Below are positions 7,754 through 15,927 of a DNA stretch of 43,228 nucleotides, one piece after another (positions within the stretch are counted from its first letter, which is position 1; each line of letters starts with the position of its first letter). The DNA lies in NCBI RefSeq assembly GCF_001425405.1, contig NZ_LMQP01000003.1:344428-387655 (forward strand), given 5' to 3'. Source of the stretch: Sphingomonas sp. Leaf412 (GTDB taxonomy: Bacteria; Pseudomonadota; Alphaproteobacteria; Sphingomonadales; Sphingomonadaceae). The notes beneath the pieces are model-generated. The model did no database searches and had not been told where the DNA came from. It saw nothing but the letters and a program-made list of their open reading frames with translations. Both the position numbers and the translations under genes were made by a program.

Positions 7754-8454
7754 TCCTGTTCCTGCTGGCGCAGGCCGCCGCGCCGTCGTGCATCGCGCAG
7801 GCGCAGGCCGATCCCGCCGCGGCGGAGCGAACCGCGCGCGCCACGGTCGGGGGCGGTGCGACCGCGAAGCAATGCCTGGGCCTCGCGCTGGCGGGGCAGG
7901 ACCGTTTCGCGGAGGCGGCGGGCGCCTTCGCCGATGCCGCCCGCGCGGGGGAACTGGCGAAGGATCCGCGCGCCGCGGATTACTGGGCGCAGGCGGGCAA
8001 TGCGTGGCTGGCGGCGGGCGACGCCGCGAAGGCGCGCCCCGCGCTCGACGCCGCGCTGGCGGCGGGCACGCTGACCGGGCTGGCGCGCGGGGAGGCGTAT
8101 CTGGACCGCGCCCGCGCGCTCGTCGCGGCGGGAAACATTGCGGCGGCGCGCACCGATATCGACCAGGCGCTGGTGTCGGCGGAGGCGGATCCGCTCGCGT
8201 GGCTGCTGTCCGCCACGCTGGCGCGCCGCGCCGGCGACCTTGCGCGCGCGAAGGCGGACATCGCGCAGGCGCTGCGCCGCGCCGCCGACGATGCGCAGGT
8301 GCAGCTGGAGGCGGGCAACATCGCCGCGGCGGGCGGCGACGCGGACAAGGCGCAGGCGGCGTGGCGGGAGGCGGCGCGGCTGGCACCCGATGCCCCCGCC
8401 GGGCGTTCAGCCGCCAACGCGCTTACGCAATTCGCCACGAAGGAGGCCAAGTGA
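7750..8454 (+). CDS. secreted TPR-repeat protein
   Basis: This 234-residue Ala-rich protein has a short N-terminal hydrophobic stretch (MILFLLAQAAAPSCIAQA) that is probably a signal or anchor. The rest is built of TPR-like helical repeats, such as DRFAEAAGAFADAARAGELA, AKARPALDAALAAGTLTG, AAARTDIDQALVSAEADP and GDLARAKADIAQALRRAA. TPR repeats mediate protein-protein contacts; no catalytic domain is attached. It starts at the ATG at 7750 overlapping the hydrolase stop, and its own stop overlaps the GTG start of gloA, so the four genes 7037-9628 are probably one coupled transcript. Its function is unknown. Confidence 0.8.
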   Translation: MILFLLAQAAAPSCIAQAQADPAAAERTARATVGGGATAKQCLGLALAGQDRFAEAAGAFADAARAGELAKDPRAADYWAQAGNAWLAAGDAAKARPALDAALAAGTLTGLARGEAYLDRARALVAAGNIAAARTDIDQALVSAEADPLAWLLSATLARRAGDLARAKADIAQALRRAADDAQVQLEAGNIAAAGGDADKAQAAWREAARLAPDAPAGRSAANALTQFATKEAK

Positions 8455-8903
8455 AATATCTCCACACCATGATCCGCGTCGCCGATCCCGACGCCACGAT
8501 CGCCTTCTTCGACCTGCTGGGCCTAAAGGAAGTCCGCCGGATGGAGAATGAGGCGGGTCGTTTCACGCTCATCTTCCTCGCCACGCCCGAGGACATGAAT
8601 GCGCCGGGCGAGCGCGCCAATGCGGAGGTCGAACTGACGTACAACTGGCCCGCGGAGGATGGCAGCGCGCCCGAGGACTATAGCGGCGGACGCAATTTCG
8701 GCCACCTGGCCTATCGCGTCGACGATATCTACGACACGTGCCAGCGCATCCTCGACGCCGGACACATCGTCCACCGCCCGCCGCGGGACGGGCACATGGC
8801 GTTCGTGAAGACCCCCGACGGCATCTCGATCGAGCTGTTGCAGGACGGCGTGCTGGCCCCCGCCGAACCGTGGAAGTCGATGCCCAACACGGGCAGCTGG
8901 TGA
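8451..8903 (+). CDS. gloA: lactoylglutathione lyase (glyoxalase I)
   Basis: Glyoxalase I converts the methylglyoxal-glutathione hemithioacetal into S-lactoylglutathione. The 150-residue protein is a single vicinal-oxygen-chelate domain: LHTMIRVADPDATIAFFDLLGLKEVRRM, ELTYNW, NFGHLAYRVDDIY, and FVKTPDGISIELLQ. Metal-ligand candidates are the His near residue 5, the Glu in VELTYNW, the His in FGHLAY and the Glu in IELLQ. I chose the GTG start at 8451 because AAGGAGG stands at 8440-8446 and because the first His is needed; the next in-frame Met (7th residue) would lose it. It overlaps gloB by a TGATG junction. Confidence 0.92.
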   Translation: MKYLHTMIRVADPDATIAFFDLLGLKEVRRMENEAGRFTLIFLATPEDMNAPGERANAEVELTYNWPAEDGSAPEDYSGGRNFGHLAYRVDDIYDTCQRILDAGHIVHRPPRDGHMAFVKTPDGISIELLQDGVLAPAEPWKSMPNTGSW

Positions 8904-9628
8904 TGCTGGACATCGTCCGCGTACCGGTACTGAGCGACAATTACAGCTGGCTCGTCCATGACGATACCGGCGCGACGATGGTGGTCGATCCGGGCGAGGC
9001 GGGGCCCGTCCTCGCCGCCGCGCGCGAGCGCGGCTGGTCGATCGACGCGATCTGGATCACGCACTGGCACCCCGACCACACCGGCGGGAATGCGGACATC
9101 GTCGCCGCGACCGGCGCGCGCGTGATCGGGCCGGAGGCCGAGCGGGCGAAGATCCCGACGCTGGACGACGGCGTGGCGGACGGCGACACGATCGCGCTAG
9201 GGCGGAGCAATGCCACCGTCCTGCACGTCCCCGGCCATACCGCGGGGCATGTCGCCTTCCACTTCGCCGATGCGGGCGTCGTCTTCACCGGCGACACGTT
9301 GTTCGCGATGGGATGCGGCCGGTTGTTCGAGGGCGATGCGGCGCAGATGTTCGGCAACATGCAGCGGTATGCCGCGATGCCCGACGCGACGCGCGTGTAT
9401 TGCGGGCACGAATATACGCAGTCGAACGGCCGCTTCGCGCTGTCGGTCGATCCCGGCAACGACGCGCTGGCGACGCGCATGGCGGACGTCGATCGCCGCC
9501 GTGCGGCGGGCGAGGCGACCGTGCCCACCACGATCGGGGAGGAGCGCGCGACGAACCCGTTCCTGCGCGCCGCGGACGCGGCGGAGCTGGCGCGGCTGCG
9601 CAGCGGCAAGGATGCATTCAAGGGCTGA
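8903..9628 (+). CDS. gloB: hydroxyacylglutathione hydrolase (glyoxalase II)
   Basis: Glyoxalase II hydrolyses S-lactoylglutathione to D-lactate and glutathione, completing methylglyoxal detoxification with the preceding gloA. The 241-residue metallo-beta-lactamase-fold enzyme shows the binuclear site THWHPDHTGGN, the third metal His in HVPGHTAGHV, the bridging Asp in FTGDTLF and the His in YCGHEYT. The C-terminal ATNPFLRA...RSGKDAF is the usual glutathione-binding end. The ATG at 8903 overlaps the gloA stop (TGATG), so the two are translationally coupled. Localisation is cytoplasmic. Confidence 0.95.
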   Translation: MLDIVRVPVLSDNYSWLVHDDTGATMVVDPGEAGPVLAAARERGWSIDAIWITHWHPDHTGGNADIVAATGARVIGPEAERAKIPTLDDGVADGDTIALGRSNATVLHVPGHTAGHVAFHFADAGVVFTGDTLFAMGCGRLFEGDAAQMFGNMQRYAAMPDATRVYCGHEYTQSNGRFALSVDPGNDALATRMADVDRRRAAGEATVPTTIGEERATNPFLRAADAAELARLRSGKDAFKG

Positions 9629-9665
9629 ATGCCCTATGGCGACACCGGGGGGAAGGAGACGAACG

Positions 9666-10073
9666 ATGCGCGGACTGCCGATCTTCCTCGCCGCCGCGGC
9701 GGCCGGTGCCGCCGTCGCGGGCAGTGCGCAGGACCGCGCCCCCGATCCGCCGTCGCGGGCGCAGATCGCCTATACGAAGCTGATCGCGGGCAAGGTGCCG
9801 GGCAAGCCGGTCGATTGCATCGACACGCGCTTCACCCGCCCGACGCTGAGCGCGTACGGCGACCGGCTTATCTACCGCGTCAGCCGCAAGCTGGTGTACG
9901 TCAACCGCACGACCGGCGGGTGCGAGGCGGTGGCGCGCGACGACGTGCTCATCACGCGCCAGTACCAGACACGGCTGTGCCGCGGCGACATCGCGCAGAC
10001 CGCGGACCGGCAGACCGGCTTTCCCAACGGCGGCTGCGCGCTGGGCGACTTCACCCCGTACACCGCGCCCTGA
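9666..10073 (+). CDS. secreted four-cysteine protein, copy 1
   Basis: The 135-residue product has a signal peptide (MRGLPIFLAAAAAGAAVAGSAQ). The mature domain has four Cys in a fixed order: VDC, GGC, RLCRGD and GGCALGDFTPY. The gene directly downstream and the one at 26201 share this order, including the LC-x-x-D and C-x-LG/A-x-F-x-P end. Two disulfides are likely in the periplasm. I know no function for this pattern. AAGGAG at 9652-9657 is 8 bases before the ATG at 9666. It follows gloB by 37 bases and may be read through from it. Confidence 0.75.
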   Translation: MRGLPIFLAAAAAGAAVAGSAQDRAPDPPSRAQIAYTKLIAGKVPGKPVDCIDTRFTRPTLSAYGDRLIYRVSRKLVYVNRTTGGCEAVARDDVLITRQYQTRLCRGDIAQTADRQTGFPNGGCALGDFTPYTAP

Positions 10074-10077
10074 ATCC

Positions 10078-10431
10078 GTGCGCGCCCTTGCCCTGATCGC
10101 GCTGGCCGCCGTGGCCGCGACCGCGTCGTCGGACCCGCGCGCCGGGCGCGTCGCGGGCAAGCCGGCGACCTGCGTGTCGTTCGGCCAGACCGAGCGGCTG
10201 GTGATCGCCGACCCCGCGACCCTGACGCTGCGCGACGGCCGCCGGCTGTGGGTGACGCAGCCGCTGGCGCGCTGTACGCCGATGAACGTGAACGATATTC
10301 TGATCCTGGAACCGCAGGGCGCGCAATTGTGCCGCGGCGACCGGTTCCGCACCGTGCAACCCGGCACGTCGATCCCGGGGGCATCCTGCCGCCTGGGGAC
10401 GTTCGTGCCCTATGACCTCCCCAAGGAATGA
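10078..10431 (+). CDS. secreted four-cysteine protein, copy 2
   Basis: This 117-residue protein starts at GTG 10078, four bases after the stop of the preceding paralogue. It has a signal peptide (MRALALIALAAVAATASS) and the same four-cysteine frame: ATC, ARC, QLCRGD and ASCRLGTFVPY. The segment RRLWVTQPLARC parallels RKLVYVNRTTGGC in copy 1, so the two arose by duplication and have diverged widely. A GTG start is preferred because no ATG occurs before the signal peptide. The function is unknown; periplasmic or secreted location and disulfide bonding are inferences. Confidence 0.72.
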   Translation: MRALALIALAAVAATASSDPRAGRVAGKPATCVSFGQTERLVIADPATLTLRDGRRLWVTQPLARCTPMNVNDILILEPQGAQLCRGDRFRTVQPGTSIPGASCRLGTFVPYDLPKE

Positions 10432-10434
10432 TCG

Positions 10435-11745
10435 ATGACCATGCCGACCGAAGATGACCTGACCGGTGTCGAGGGGCGCGTGTCGCCCAAGCCCGAGCTG
10501 GAGAAGATCGGCGATCGCAAGCTGAAGCCGTCGACGCTGATGATGGGGCACGGCTACGATCCGATGCTGTCGGAAGGATCGCTGAAGCCGCCGATCTTCC
10601 TCACCTCCACCTTCGTCTTCCCCAACGCCGCGGCGGGGAAGCGCCATTTCGAAGGCGTGACGGGCAAGCGTCCCGGCGGCGCGGAGGGCCTCGTCTATTC
10701 CCGTTTCAACGGGCCGAACCAGGAAATCCTGGAGGATCGCCTCGGCATCTGGGAAGGGGCGGAGGATGCGCTGGCCTTTTCCAGCGGCATGTCCGCGATC
10801 GCGACCCTGTTCCTGGCGATGGTGAAGCCGGGCGACACGATCGTCCATTCCGGCCCGCTCTACGCCGCGACCGAGACGCTGATCGGCCGCGTGCTGGGCA
10901 AGTTCGGCGTAACGTGGCTCGATTTCCCCGCGGGCGCGACGCGGGAGGAGATCGACGCCGTCATGACGAAGGCGGCGGAGGGTAACGTCGCGCTGATCTA
11001 CCTCGAAAGCCCCGCGAACCCGACCAACGCGCTGGTCGACGTGGAGGCGGTCGCCGCCAGCCGCGACGCGATCTTCGGCGCGGAAAAGCCGCCGATCGCG
11101 ATCGACAACACCTTCCTCGGCCCGCTGTGGCACAAGCCGCTGGAACATTGCGCGGACCTCGTCATCTATTCGCTGACCAAATATGCGGGCGGGCATTCGG
11201 ATCTGGTCGCGGGCGGCCTGCTGGGGTCGAAGGAGGCGATCAACGTCGTGCGCGCGATGCGCAATACGATCGGCACGATCTGCGACCCCAATACCGCCTG
11301 GATGCTGTTGCGCAGCCTGGAGACGCTGGAGTTGCGGATGAGCCGCGCGGGCGAGAATGCGGAAAAGGTCTGCACGTACCTGCGCGATCATCCGAAGGTG
11401 GAGCATGTCGGCTATCTCGGCTTCCTCGCCGACGGCACCGATCGGCAGGCGGACATCTATCGCCGCCATTGCAGCGGCGGCGGCTCGACCTTCTCGCTGT
11501 ACCTGAAGGGCGGCGAGGCGGAGGCGTTCCGGTTCCTCGACGCGCTGCGCATCGCCAAGCTGGCGGTCAGCCTTGGCGGGACCGAGACGCTGGCGTCGCA
11601 TCCCGCGGGCATGACTCACCTGTCGGTGCCCGACGCGCGCAAGCAGGCGCTGGGGATCACCGACAACCTCGTCCGCATCTCGATCGGCGTGGAGGACGCG
11701 GACGACCTGATCGCCGACATGGAACAGGCGCTGGCCGCGATTTGA
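10435..11745 (+). CDS. cystathionine gamma-synthase family PLP enzyme
   Basis: The 436-residue protein belongs to the Cys/Met-metabolism PLP enzymes (gamma-synthases, beta- and gamma-lyases). The PLP lysine is in YSLTKYAGGHSD, and PLP-phosphate and ring contacts are in FSSGMSAIAT, YSRFNGPNQ and AIDNTFLGP. The N-terminus carries a ~35-residue extension before STLMMGHGYDP that is longer than in MetB. That length and the GYDP segment match a subgroup annotated only as cystathionine gamma-synthase family protein, so synthase and methionine gamma-lyase activities are both possible. The start is 10435, with AAGGA at 10423-10427; Met at 10441 is an alternative. It lies three bases after the four-cysteine gene. 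Confidence 0.9.
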   Translation: MTMPTEDDLTGVEGRVSPKPELEKIGDRKLKPSTLMMGHGYDPMLSEGSLKPPIFLTSTFVFPNAAAGKRHFEGVTGKRPGGAEGLVYSRFNGPNQEILEDRLGIWEGAEDALAFSSGMSAIATLFLAMVKPGDTIVHSGPLYAATETLIGRVLGKFGVTWLDFPAGATREEIDAVMTKAAEGNVALIYLESPANPTNALVDVEAVAASRDAIFGAEKPPIAIDNTFLGPLWHKPLEHCADLVIYSLTKYAGGHSDLVAGGLLGSKEAINVVRAMRNTIGTICDPNTAWMLLRSLETLELRMSRAGENAEKVCTYLRDHPKVEHVGYLGFLADGTDRQADIYRRHCSGGGSTFSLYLKGGEAEAFRFLDALRIAKLAVSLGGTETLASHPAGMTHLSVPDARKQALGITDNLVRISIGVEDADDLIADMEQALAAI

Positions 11746-11755
11746 GGAGAAAGGC

Positions 11756-12517
11756 ATGATCCGTCCCCTGCTTCTGGCCACCGCGCTGATCCTTCCCGTC
11801 GCCGCGGCGGCGCAGGACGATGCGCGGCGCGACCGCACGATCCGCGTCATGGGCAGCGGCACGGTGGAGACCGCGCCCGATGTCGCGCGGATCGATTACT
11901 GGGTGCGCGGGGAGGGCGCGACGCCCGACGCCGCCACCGCCGCGCTGGCGCAGCGGCAGAAGGCGATCGCCGCGGGTGTGACCGGCCTGCTGGGCGGGCA
12001 GGCGGAGGTGACGACCGCAAACGTCACCGTCATCGAGGTGCGCGACAAGGCGTGCGACGACAATCGCGGCTACGGCTCGAACCCGCGGCTGAGCCAGGGG
12101 GCGTGCGCGATCGTCGGCCACCTCGCCACGATGCAGGCGGGGGTGAAGACGCGCGCGGTCGACAAATCGGCGACCGCCGTGGGCCTCGCCTCCCGCCTCG
12201 GCGCCAGCGACGCGCGGCTGGCGGGGTTCGAGCTGTCGAACCCCGCGGACGCGAAGCGCCGGGCGACGGTGGCGGCGATCGCGGATGCGAAGGCGCGCGC
12301 GGAAACGCTGGCGGCGGGTGCGGGCGCGCGGCTGGGCGAGCTGGTGTCGGTCAGCGACCAGTCGGGGGGCGGACCGGCGGAGATGGTCGTGACCGGTAGC
12401 AGGCCCGCCGCCGCGCCGCCGCCGCCGCCCCCGCCGCCGCCGGTGGCGATCGATATCAAACCGCGCCCGATCGAGACGCGCCAGCAGGTGTACGTCGCCT
12501 ATTCGATCGCGCCGTAA
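11756..12517 (+). CDS. periplasmic SIMPL (DUF541) domain protein
   Basis: The 253-residue protein has a signal peptide (MIRPLLLATALILPVAAAAQ) and a SIMPL/DUF541 domain from ~29 to the end: IRVMGSGTVETAPDVARIDYWVRGEG, AKRRATVAAIADAKARAETLA and the closing QQVYVAYSIAP. A run of about nine prolines (~217-225) interrupts the C-terminal part. SIMPL proteins such as E. coli YggE are periplasmic or surface proteins linked to oxidative-stress tolerance; the molecular role is not settled. GAGGAGA precedes the ATG. It follows the PLP enzyme by 10 bases and probably shares its transcript. Confidence 0.88.
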   Translation: MIRPLLLATALILPVAAAAQDDARRDRTIRVMGSGTVETAPDVARIDYWVRGEGATPDAATAALAQRQKAIAAGVTGLLGGQAEVTTANVTVIEVRDKACDDNRGYGSNPRLSQGACAIVGHLATMQAGVKTRAVDKSATAVGLASRLGASDARLAGFELSNPADAKRRATVAAIADAKARAETLAAGAGARLGELVSVSDQSGGGPAEMVVTGSRPAAAPPPPPPPPPVAIDIKPRPIETRQQVYVAYSIAP

Positions 12518-12529
12518 TCTTCCTTCCTG

Positions 12530-12624
12530 CGTCATGCCGGGCTTGTCGCGGCATCCACCGCGCCGCGCCCCCGCCGCGTCGGGGTGCGCGGCCCGGTGGA
12601 CCCCGGCACACGGCCGGGGTGACG
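12530..12624. repeat. long imperfect hairpin repeat (family B), copy 1
   Basis: The element is bounded by CGTCATGCCGGG on the left and CCGGGGTGACG on the right, with inner complementary arms (ATCCACCG... against ...CGGTGGA). Similar elements occur at 15513-15608 and 35708-35803. It lies between two genes in the same orientation and leaves little space for a promoter of the monooxygenase. Confidence 0.65.
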
Positions 12625-12739
12625 GCGGAGTGGAAAGCGACGGGGCGTGCGCGATGACGGCGGATGCTCTGAAGCGATCGACTTAACCCCTTCCCATCCG
12701 CCGCCGACCGCGCCATCCTGCGCGGCGAGGAGAGAGCGG

Positions 12740-14194
12740 ATGGCGAAGCGTATCGCGGTGATCGGTGCGGGCATGGGCGGGCTGTGCGCGGCCATCAAGG
12801 CGCGCGAGGCGGGGCATGAGGTCCTGCTGTACGAACATGCCGACAGCGTGGGCGGCACGTGGCGCGCGAACCGCTATCCCGGCGTCGCGTGCGACGTGCC
12901 CGCGATCCTGTACCAGTTCAGCTTCGCGCCCAATCCGCACTGGAGCCACCATTACGCCCGCGGGCCGGAGATCCACGCCTATACGCAAAGCCTCGTCGAT
13001 CAGTTCGGCCTGTCCGACTGCCTCCACCTGAACGAGGGCGTCGAGAGCGCGACGTGGAACGGCACCGCGTGGGATATCGTGACCGAGAAGGGCGCGCGCG
13101 AGACGGTCGATGCGATCGTCCCCGCGCTGGGCCAATTGTCGCGCCCGCAATTCCCCGCGATCCCGGGGCGCGAGGATTTCGCGGGCGCGATGTTCCACGC
13201 CGCCGACTGGCCCGAGGGGCTGGACCTGACGGGCAAGCGCGTCGGCGTCGTCGGCTCCGCCGCCAGCGCGGTGCAACTGATCCCCGAGGTCGCGAAGGCG
13301 GCGGCGCATACGGTGGTGTTCCAGCGCACCGCCAACTGGGTCATCCCGCGCAACGACACCGCGGTGACCGACGAGACGAAGGCGCTGATGGCGACCAACC
13401 TGGACGTTGCGATGCGGCTGGGCGCCGCGAGCCGCGCGATGATCTTCGACCAGTCCGACGCCTTCTTCTGGCAGGCGTTCCAGTTCACGCCGGAAGGGCG
13501 CGCCGCCTTCACCCGCACCGCGCTGGACCATCTGGCGGCGCAGGTGCCGGACGAGGAATTGCGCGCGAAGCTGACGCCGGATTACCCGATCGGGTGCAAG
13601 CGGATCCTGATCTGCGACGATTTCTATCCCGCGCTGATGCGCGACGACGTGACGCTGGAAACCGCCGCGATCGAGCGGATCGAGGCGGGCGGGGTACGCA
13701 CCGCGGACGGTTTCCACGACCTCGATATACTGGTCTTCGCCACCGGGTTCGAGACGACCGAATGGAAATGGTCGATGGACGTGACGGGGGAGGGCGGCAC
13801 GACGCTGCGCGAGGCGTGGAAGGACGGGCCGGAGGCGTATCTGGGCATCATGGTCCACGGCTTCCCGAACATGTTCATGCTGTACGGGCCGAACACGAAC
13901 CTGGGCCATAATTCCATCAGCTTCATGATCGAGCGGCAGGTGGATTTCCTGCTCTCGACGCTGGCGGAGGTCGAGAAGGACGACGCCCGCGCCGCCGACG
14001 TGACGGCGGAGGGGCAGCGCCGCTTCAACGACCGCATCGCCGCGCTGCTGGAGAATACGGTGTGGGCCGACCCGCATTGCCGCAGCTGGTACAAGGCGGC
14101 GAACGGCCGCGTGTACCAGAACTGGGCCGGCAGCTGCGCCGATTATGCCGCGGAAACCAGCGTGGTGGATCGCGAAGCGGTGGCGATCGCCTGA
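12740..14194 (+). CDS. Baeyer-Villiger-type flavin monooxygenase
   Basis: The 484-residue protein has the layout of class B flavin monooxygenases. It shows an FAD Rossmann motif GAGMGG (9-14), GTWRANRYPGVACDVP, a Baeyer-Villiger fingerprint FAGAMFHAADWP (Phe146, Gly148, His152, Trp156, Pro157; FxGxxxHxxxWP), an NADPH Rossmann motif GVVGSAASAVQ and the DILVFATGF block. Such enzymes use NADPH and O2 to insert oxygen next to a carbonyl, often in ketone, steroid or terpene breakdown. I chose the ATG at 12740, preceded by GAGGAGAGAG; the upstream extension reads repeat DNA. It stands alone, so the substrate cannot be inferred. Confidence 0.92.
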   Translation: MAKRIAVIGAGMGGLCAAIKAREAGHEVLLYEHADSVGGTWRANRYPGVACDVPAILYQFSFAPNPHWSHHYARGPEIHAYTQSLVDQFGLSDCLHLNEGVESATWNGTAWDIVTEKGARETVDAIVPALGQLSRPQFPAIPGREDFAGAMFHAADWPEGLDLTGKRVGVVGSAASAVQLIPEVAKAAAHTVVFQRTANWVIPRNDTAVTDETKALMATNLDVAMRLGAASRAMIFDQSDAFFWQAFQFTPEGRAAFTRTALDHLAAQVPDEELRAKLTPDYPIGCKRILICDDFYPALMRDDVTLETAAIERIEAGGVRTADGFHDLDILVFATGFETTEWKWSMDVTGEGGTTLREAWKDGPEAYLGIMVHGFPNMFMLYGPNTNLGHNSISFMIERQVDFLLSTLAEVEKDDARAADVTAEGQRRFNDRIAALLENTVWADPHCRSWYKAANGRVYQNWAGSCADYAAETSVVDREAVAIA

Positions 14195-14203
14195 AGACAA
14201 GCC

Positions 14204-14221
14204 CCTCCCCTTCGGGGGAGG
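14204..14221 (+). terminator. UUCG-loop hairpin after monooxygenase gene
   Basis: A 7-bp stem CCTCCCC/GGGGAGG closed by a TTCG tetraloop follows the stop codon by nine bases. It is followed by a GGAATTGGGGGTGGGG tract, not a U-run. The arrangement is a common intergenic repeat as well as a plausible terminator. Confidence 0.5.
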
Positions 14222-14309
14222 AATTGGGGGTGGGGCAGGTGCATCACCGAGGCCGGCGCCCGTAACGCCAGCCGACCCTTGATCGGGAAGGAAAGGCGCC
14301 CCTCCGGGA

Positions 14310-15518
14310 TCACCGCCCCCGCGCCAGCCGCTCCTCCTGCGGCGCGAACGCGCTCCGCCTGCCGCGAACGCCGTCCGCCACGCCGGTCGCGAAATAGGCG
14401 ACGCCCGTTCCCGCGGCGCGGTTCACCCACAGGCCCGAGCGCAGGCCATAGGCGTCGCCCGCATGCCCCACGCGCGCCACGCCGTCCCCGAACGGATCGT
14501 CGCGGCACCCGTCGCGACGCGTCGCCAGCGTCTGCACCGCCAGCGCGTAGCGGCACAGGAACCCGCCGTCCCCGCCCTCGCCGGTCACGCCGTTGCCGCC
14601 GTCGAAGGTCCACACCGGCGTCGTCAGCACCGCCACCGACGCGGGCGTCAGGAAGCCGTCGCCGTCGTTCAGCAGCACGCGCCCCACCCTCGCCAGATCG
14701 CGCATCGACACGCGCAATCCCCCCTGCGGCGAGAACAGCGCGCCATTGTCCCCGGGGACGTAGTGCGCGAGATCGCACGGCCCGGCGGGTGCGTTGACCG
14801 GGCAGGGCGGCGGCGCGCCCTTCAGGTCGTCGGTCGCGACCCCGCCGTCGGCGCGGTACAGCACCACCGCCTGCGCCGCGCGTGCCGGGCGGCACGCGGC
14901 CCAGTTGAAACAGGCGTCCAGCCCGAGCGGACCGATGACCAGCCGCGCCATCGCGCGGTCGAACCGCTCCTGCGTCACCCGCTCGATCACCGACGCGACG
15001 ACGGGGAAGTTGAGGTTGGTGTAGCGGAAGAACGTCCCCGGCGCGTGCCCCGCGTCCCACGCGCGCGGATCGCCGACGCGCGCGCGGACGGTGTCGCCCA
15101 GCGGGATCGCATAGTCGGCGGCGTCGGTCAGGCCCGAACGATGCGACAGAAGCAGGCGCAGCGTGATCGCCGCATCGGGAAAGCGCGGGTGCCGCAACCG
15201 CCAGCCGAGATAGTCGGACACGTCGCGATCGAGGTCGAGCGTCCCGGCTTCGACCAGCCGCATGACGCCCATCGCCACCACGGTCTTGGATATGCTGGCG
15301 ATCCGCACCGGATCATCCGCCGTGACGCGCCGCCCGGTCCGCCGGTCCGCGACCCCGCGCGCATCGACCTCGGTGATGCCCGAACGATCGAACGCCACCC
15401 GCACCTCCGCCGCGCGCGGCGCGCAGGCGGCGAGGAGGAGCGCGGCGATCAAAGCTGCCCAAGGGCGACGGCCGGACGGTCGCGAAATGCGGGCGAGCAG
15501 CCCCGACCACGCCGTCAC
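14310..15518 (-). CDS. class C beta-lactamase-like serine hydrolase, lipoprotein
   Basis: This protein has the serine beta-lactamase/D-Ala-D-Ala carboxypeptidase fold. The nucleophile motif SISK, the YTN motif (FFRYTNLNF) and the HAG triad of the third motif (VGHAGDAYG) are present. The N-terminus has a lipobox LLLAAC, so it is probably anchored in the envelope. Many relatives are esterases or peptidases rather than true beta-lactamases, and resistance should not be assumed. No ATG fits; GTG at 15518 gives 402 residues with an Arg-rich n-region, and a TTG at 15452 is the alternative. The GTG lies inside a dispersed repeat. Confidence 0.8.
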   Translation of the reverse strand: MTAWSGLLARISRPSGRRPWAALIAALLLAACAPRAAEVRVAFDRSGITEVDARGVADRRTGRRVTADDPVRIASISKTVVAMGVMRLVEAGTLDLDRDVSDYLGWRLRHPRFPDAAITLRLLLSHRSGLTDAADYAIPLGDTVRARVGDPRAWDAGHAPGTFFRYTNLNFPVVASVIERVTQERFDRAMARLVIGPLGLDACFNWAACRPARAAQAVVLYRADGGVATDDLKGAPPPCPVNAPAGPCDLAHYVPGDNGALFSPQGGLRVSMRDLARVGRVLLNDGDGFLTPASVAVLTTPVWTFDGGNGVTGEGGDGGFLCRYALAVQTLATRRDGCRDDPFGDGVARVGHAGDAYGLRSGLWVNRAAGTGVAYFATGVADGVRGRRSAFAPQEERLARGR

Positions 15519-15608
15519 CCCGGACGTGTTCCGGGGTCCATCGTGCCGCCGGATCTTCGGCCGATGCTTGTGCGGCGCGATGGATGCCGGGTCGGGCCCG
15601 GCATGACG
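15513..15608. repeat. long imperfect hairpin repeat (family B), copy 2
   Basis: The element is bounded by CGTCACCCCGG and CCGGCATGACG. It contains ATCGTGCCGC against GCGGCGCGAT inner arms and a GATC-TTCGGCC core. It sits between the serine hydrolase gene and the small lipoprotein gene, and may provide the GTG start of the hydrolase. Confidence 0.65.
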
Positions 15609-15639
15609 GCGATGGTCGCGGCCACCGGCGCCCACCCCG

Positions 15640-15927
15640 CTACCGCCCGCCGTAAGGCGCGCGATAGCCGTCATAATCGCCGCAGCCGTCGCGATCCTTG
15701 CGGCATTTCTTCTCCCACGCGCGGCGCTCCTTCTCCTCGCGCTCCGCCGCCTTGCGTTGCTGGCGCACCCATTTCTCGTCGCGCTCCTTCGGGCTGGTGG
15801 TGACGCCGTCGACCACCGCCGCGCCCGCCCTTACCGGCAGGGTCGCGACGTCCCACGCCGCCTTCGCCACGCATCCGCCCGTCGCCAGCAGCGGCAACGC
15901 CGCCAGCAGGATCAATCCACGCATCAT
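15640..15927 (-). CDS. small basic lipoprotein downstream of the GDPD gene
   Basis: The 95-residue product has a lipoprotein signal ([19 protein letters not shown]) and a mature part that is strongly charged: [18 protein letters not shown], then a coiled, Lys/Arg/Glu-rich helix ([18 protein letters not shown]) and a Gly/Tyr-rich tail with two more Cys. The start codons ATGATG at 15927 and 15924 overlap the stop of the phosphodiesterase gene, so the two are coupled; GGAAGGGG stands just upstream. It has no recognised domain. A structural envelope role is the only reasonable guess. Confidence 0.72.
   Translation of the reverse strand: MMRGLILLAALPLLATGGCVAKAAWDVATLPVRAGAAVVDGVTTSPKERDEKWVRQQRKAAEREEKERRAWEKKCRKDRDGCGDYDGYRAPYGGR

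Noticed and set aside
12418..12442. A CCG-repeat tract as a possible regulatory microsatellite
   Set aside because: It encodes the poly-proline stretch of the SIMPL protein, in frame; no evidence of phase variation.
14310..15518. A true beta-lactamase giving resistance
   Set aside because: The SxxK, YxN and HxG motifs define a broad serine hydrolase class; nothing here shows antibiotic hydrolysis.
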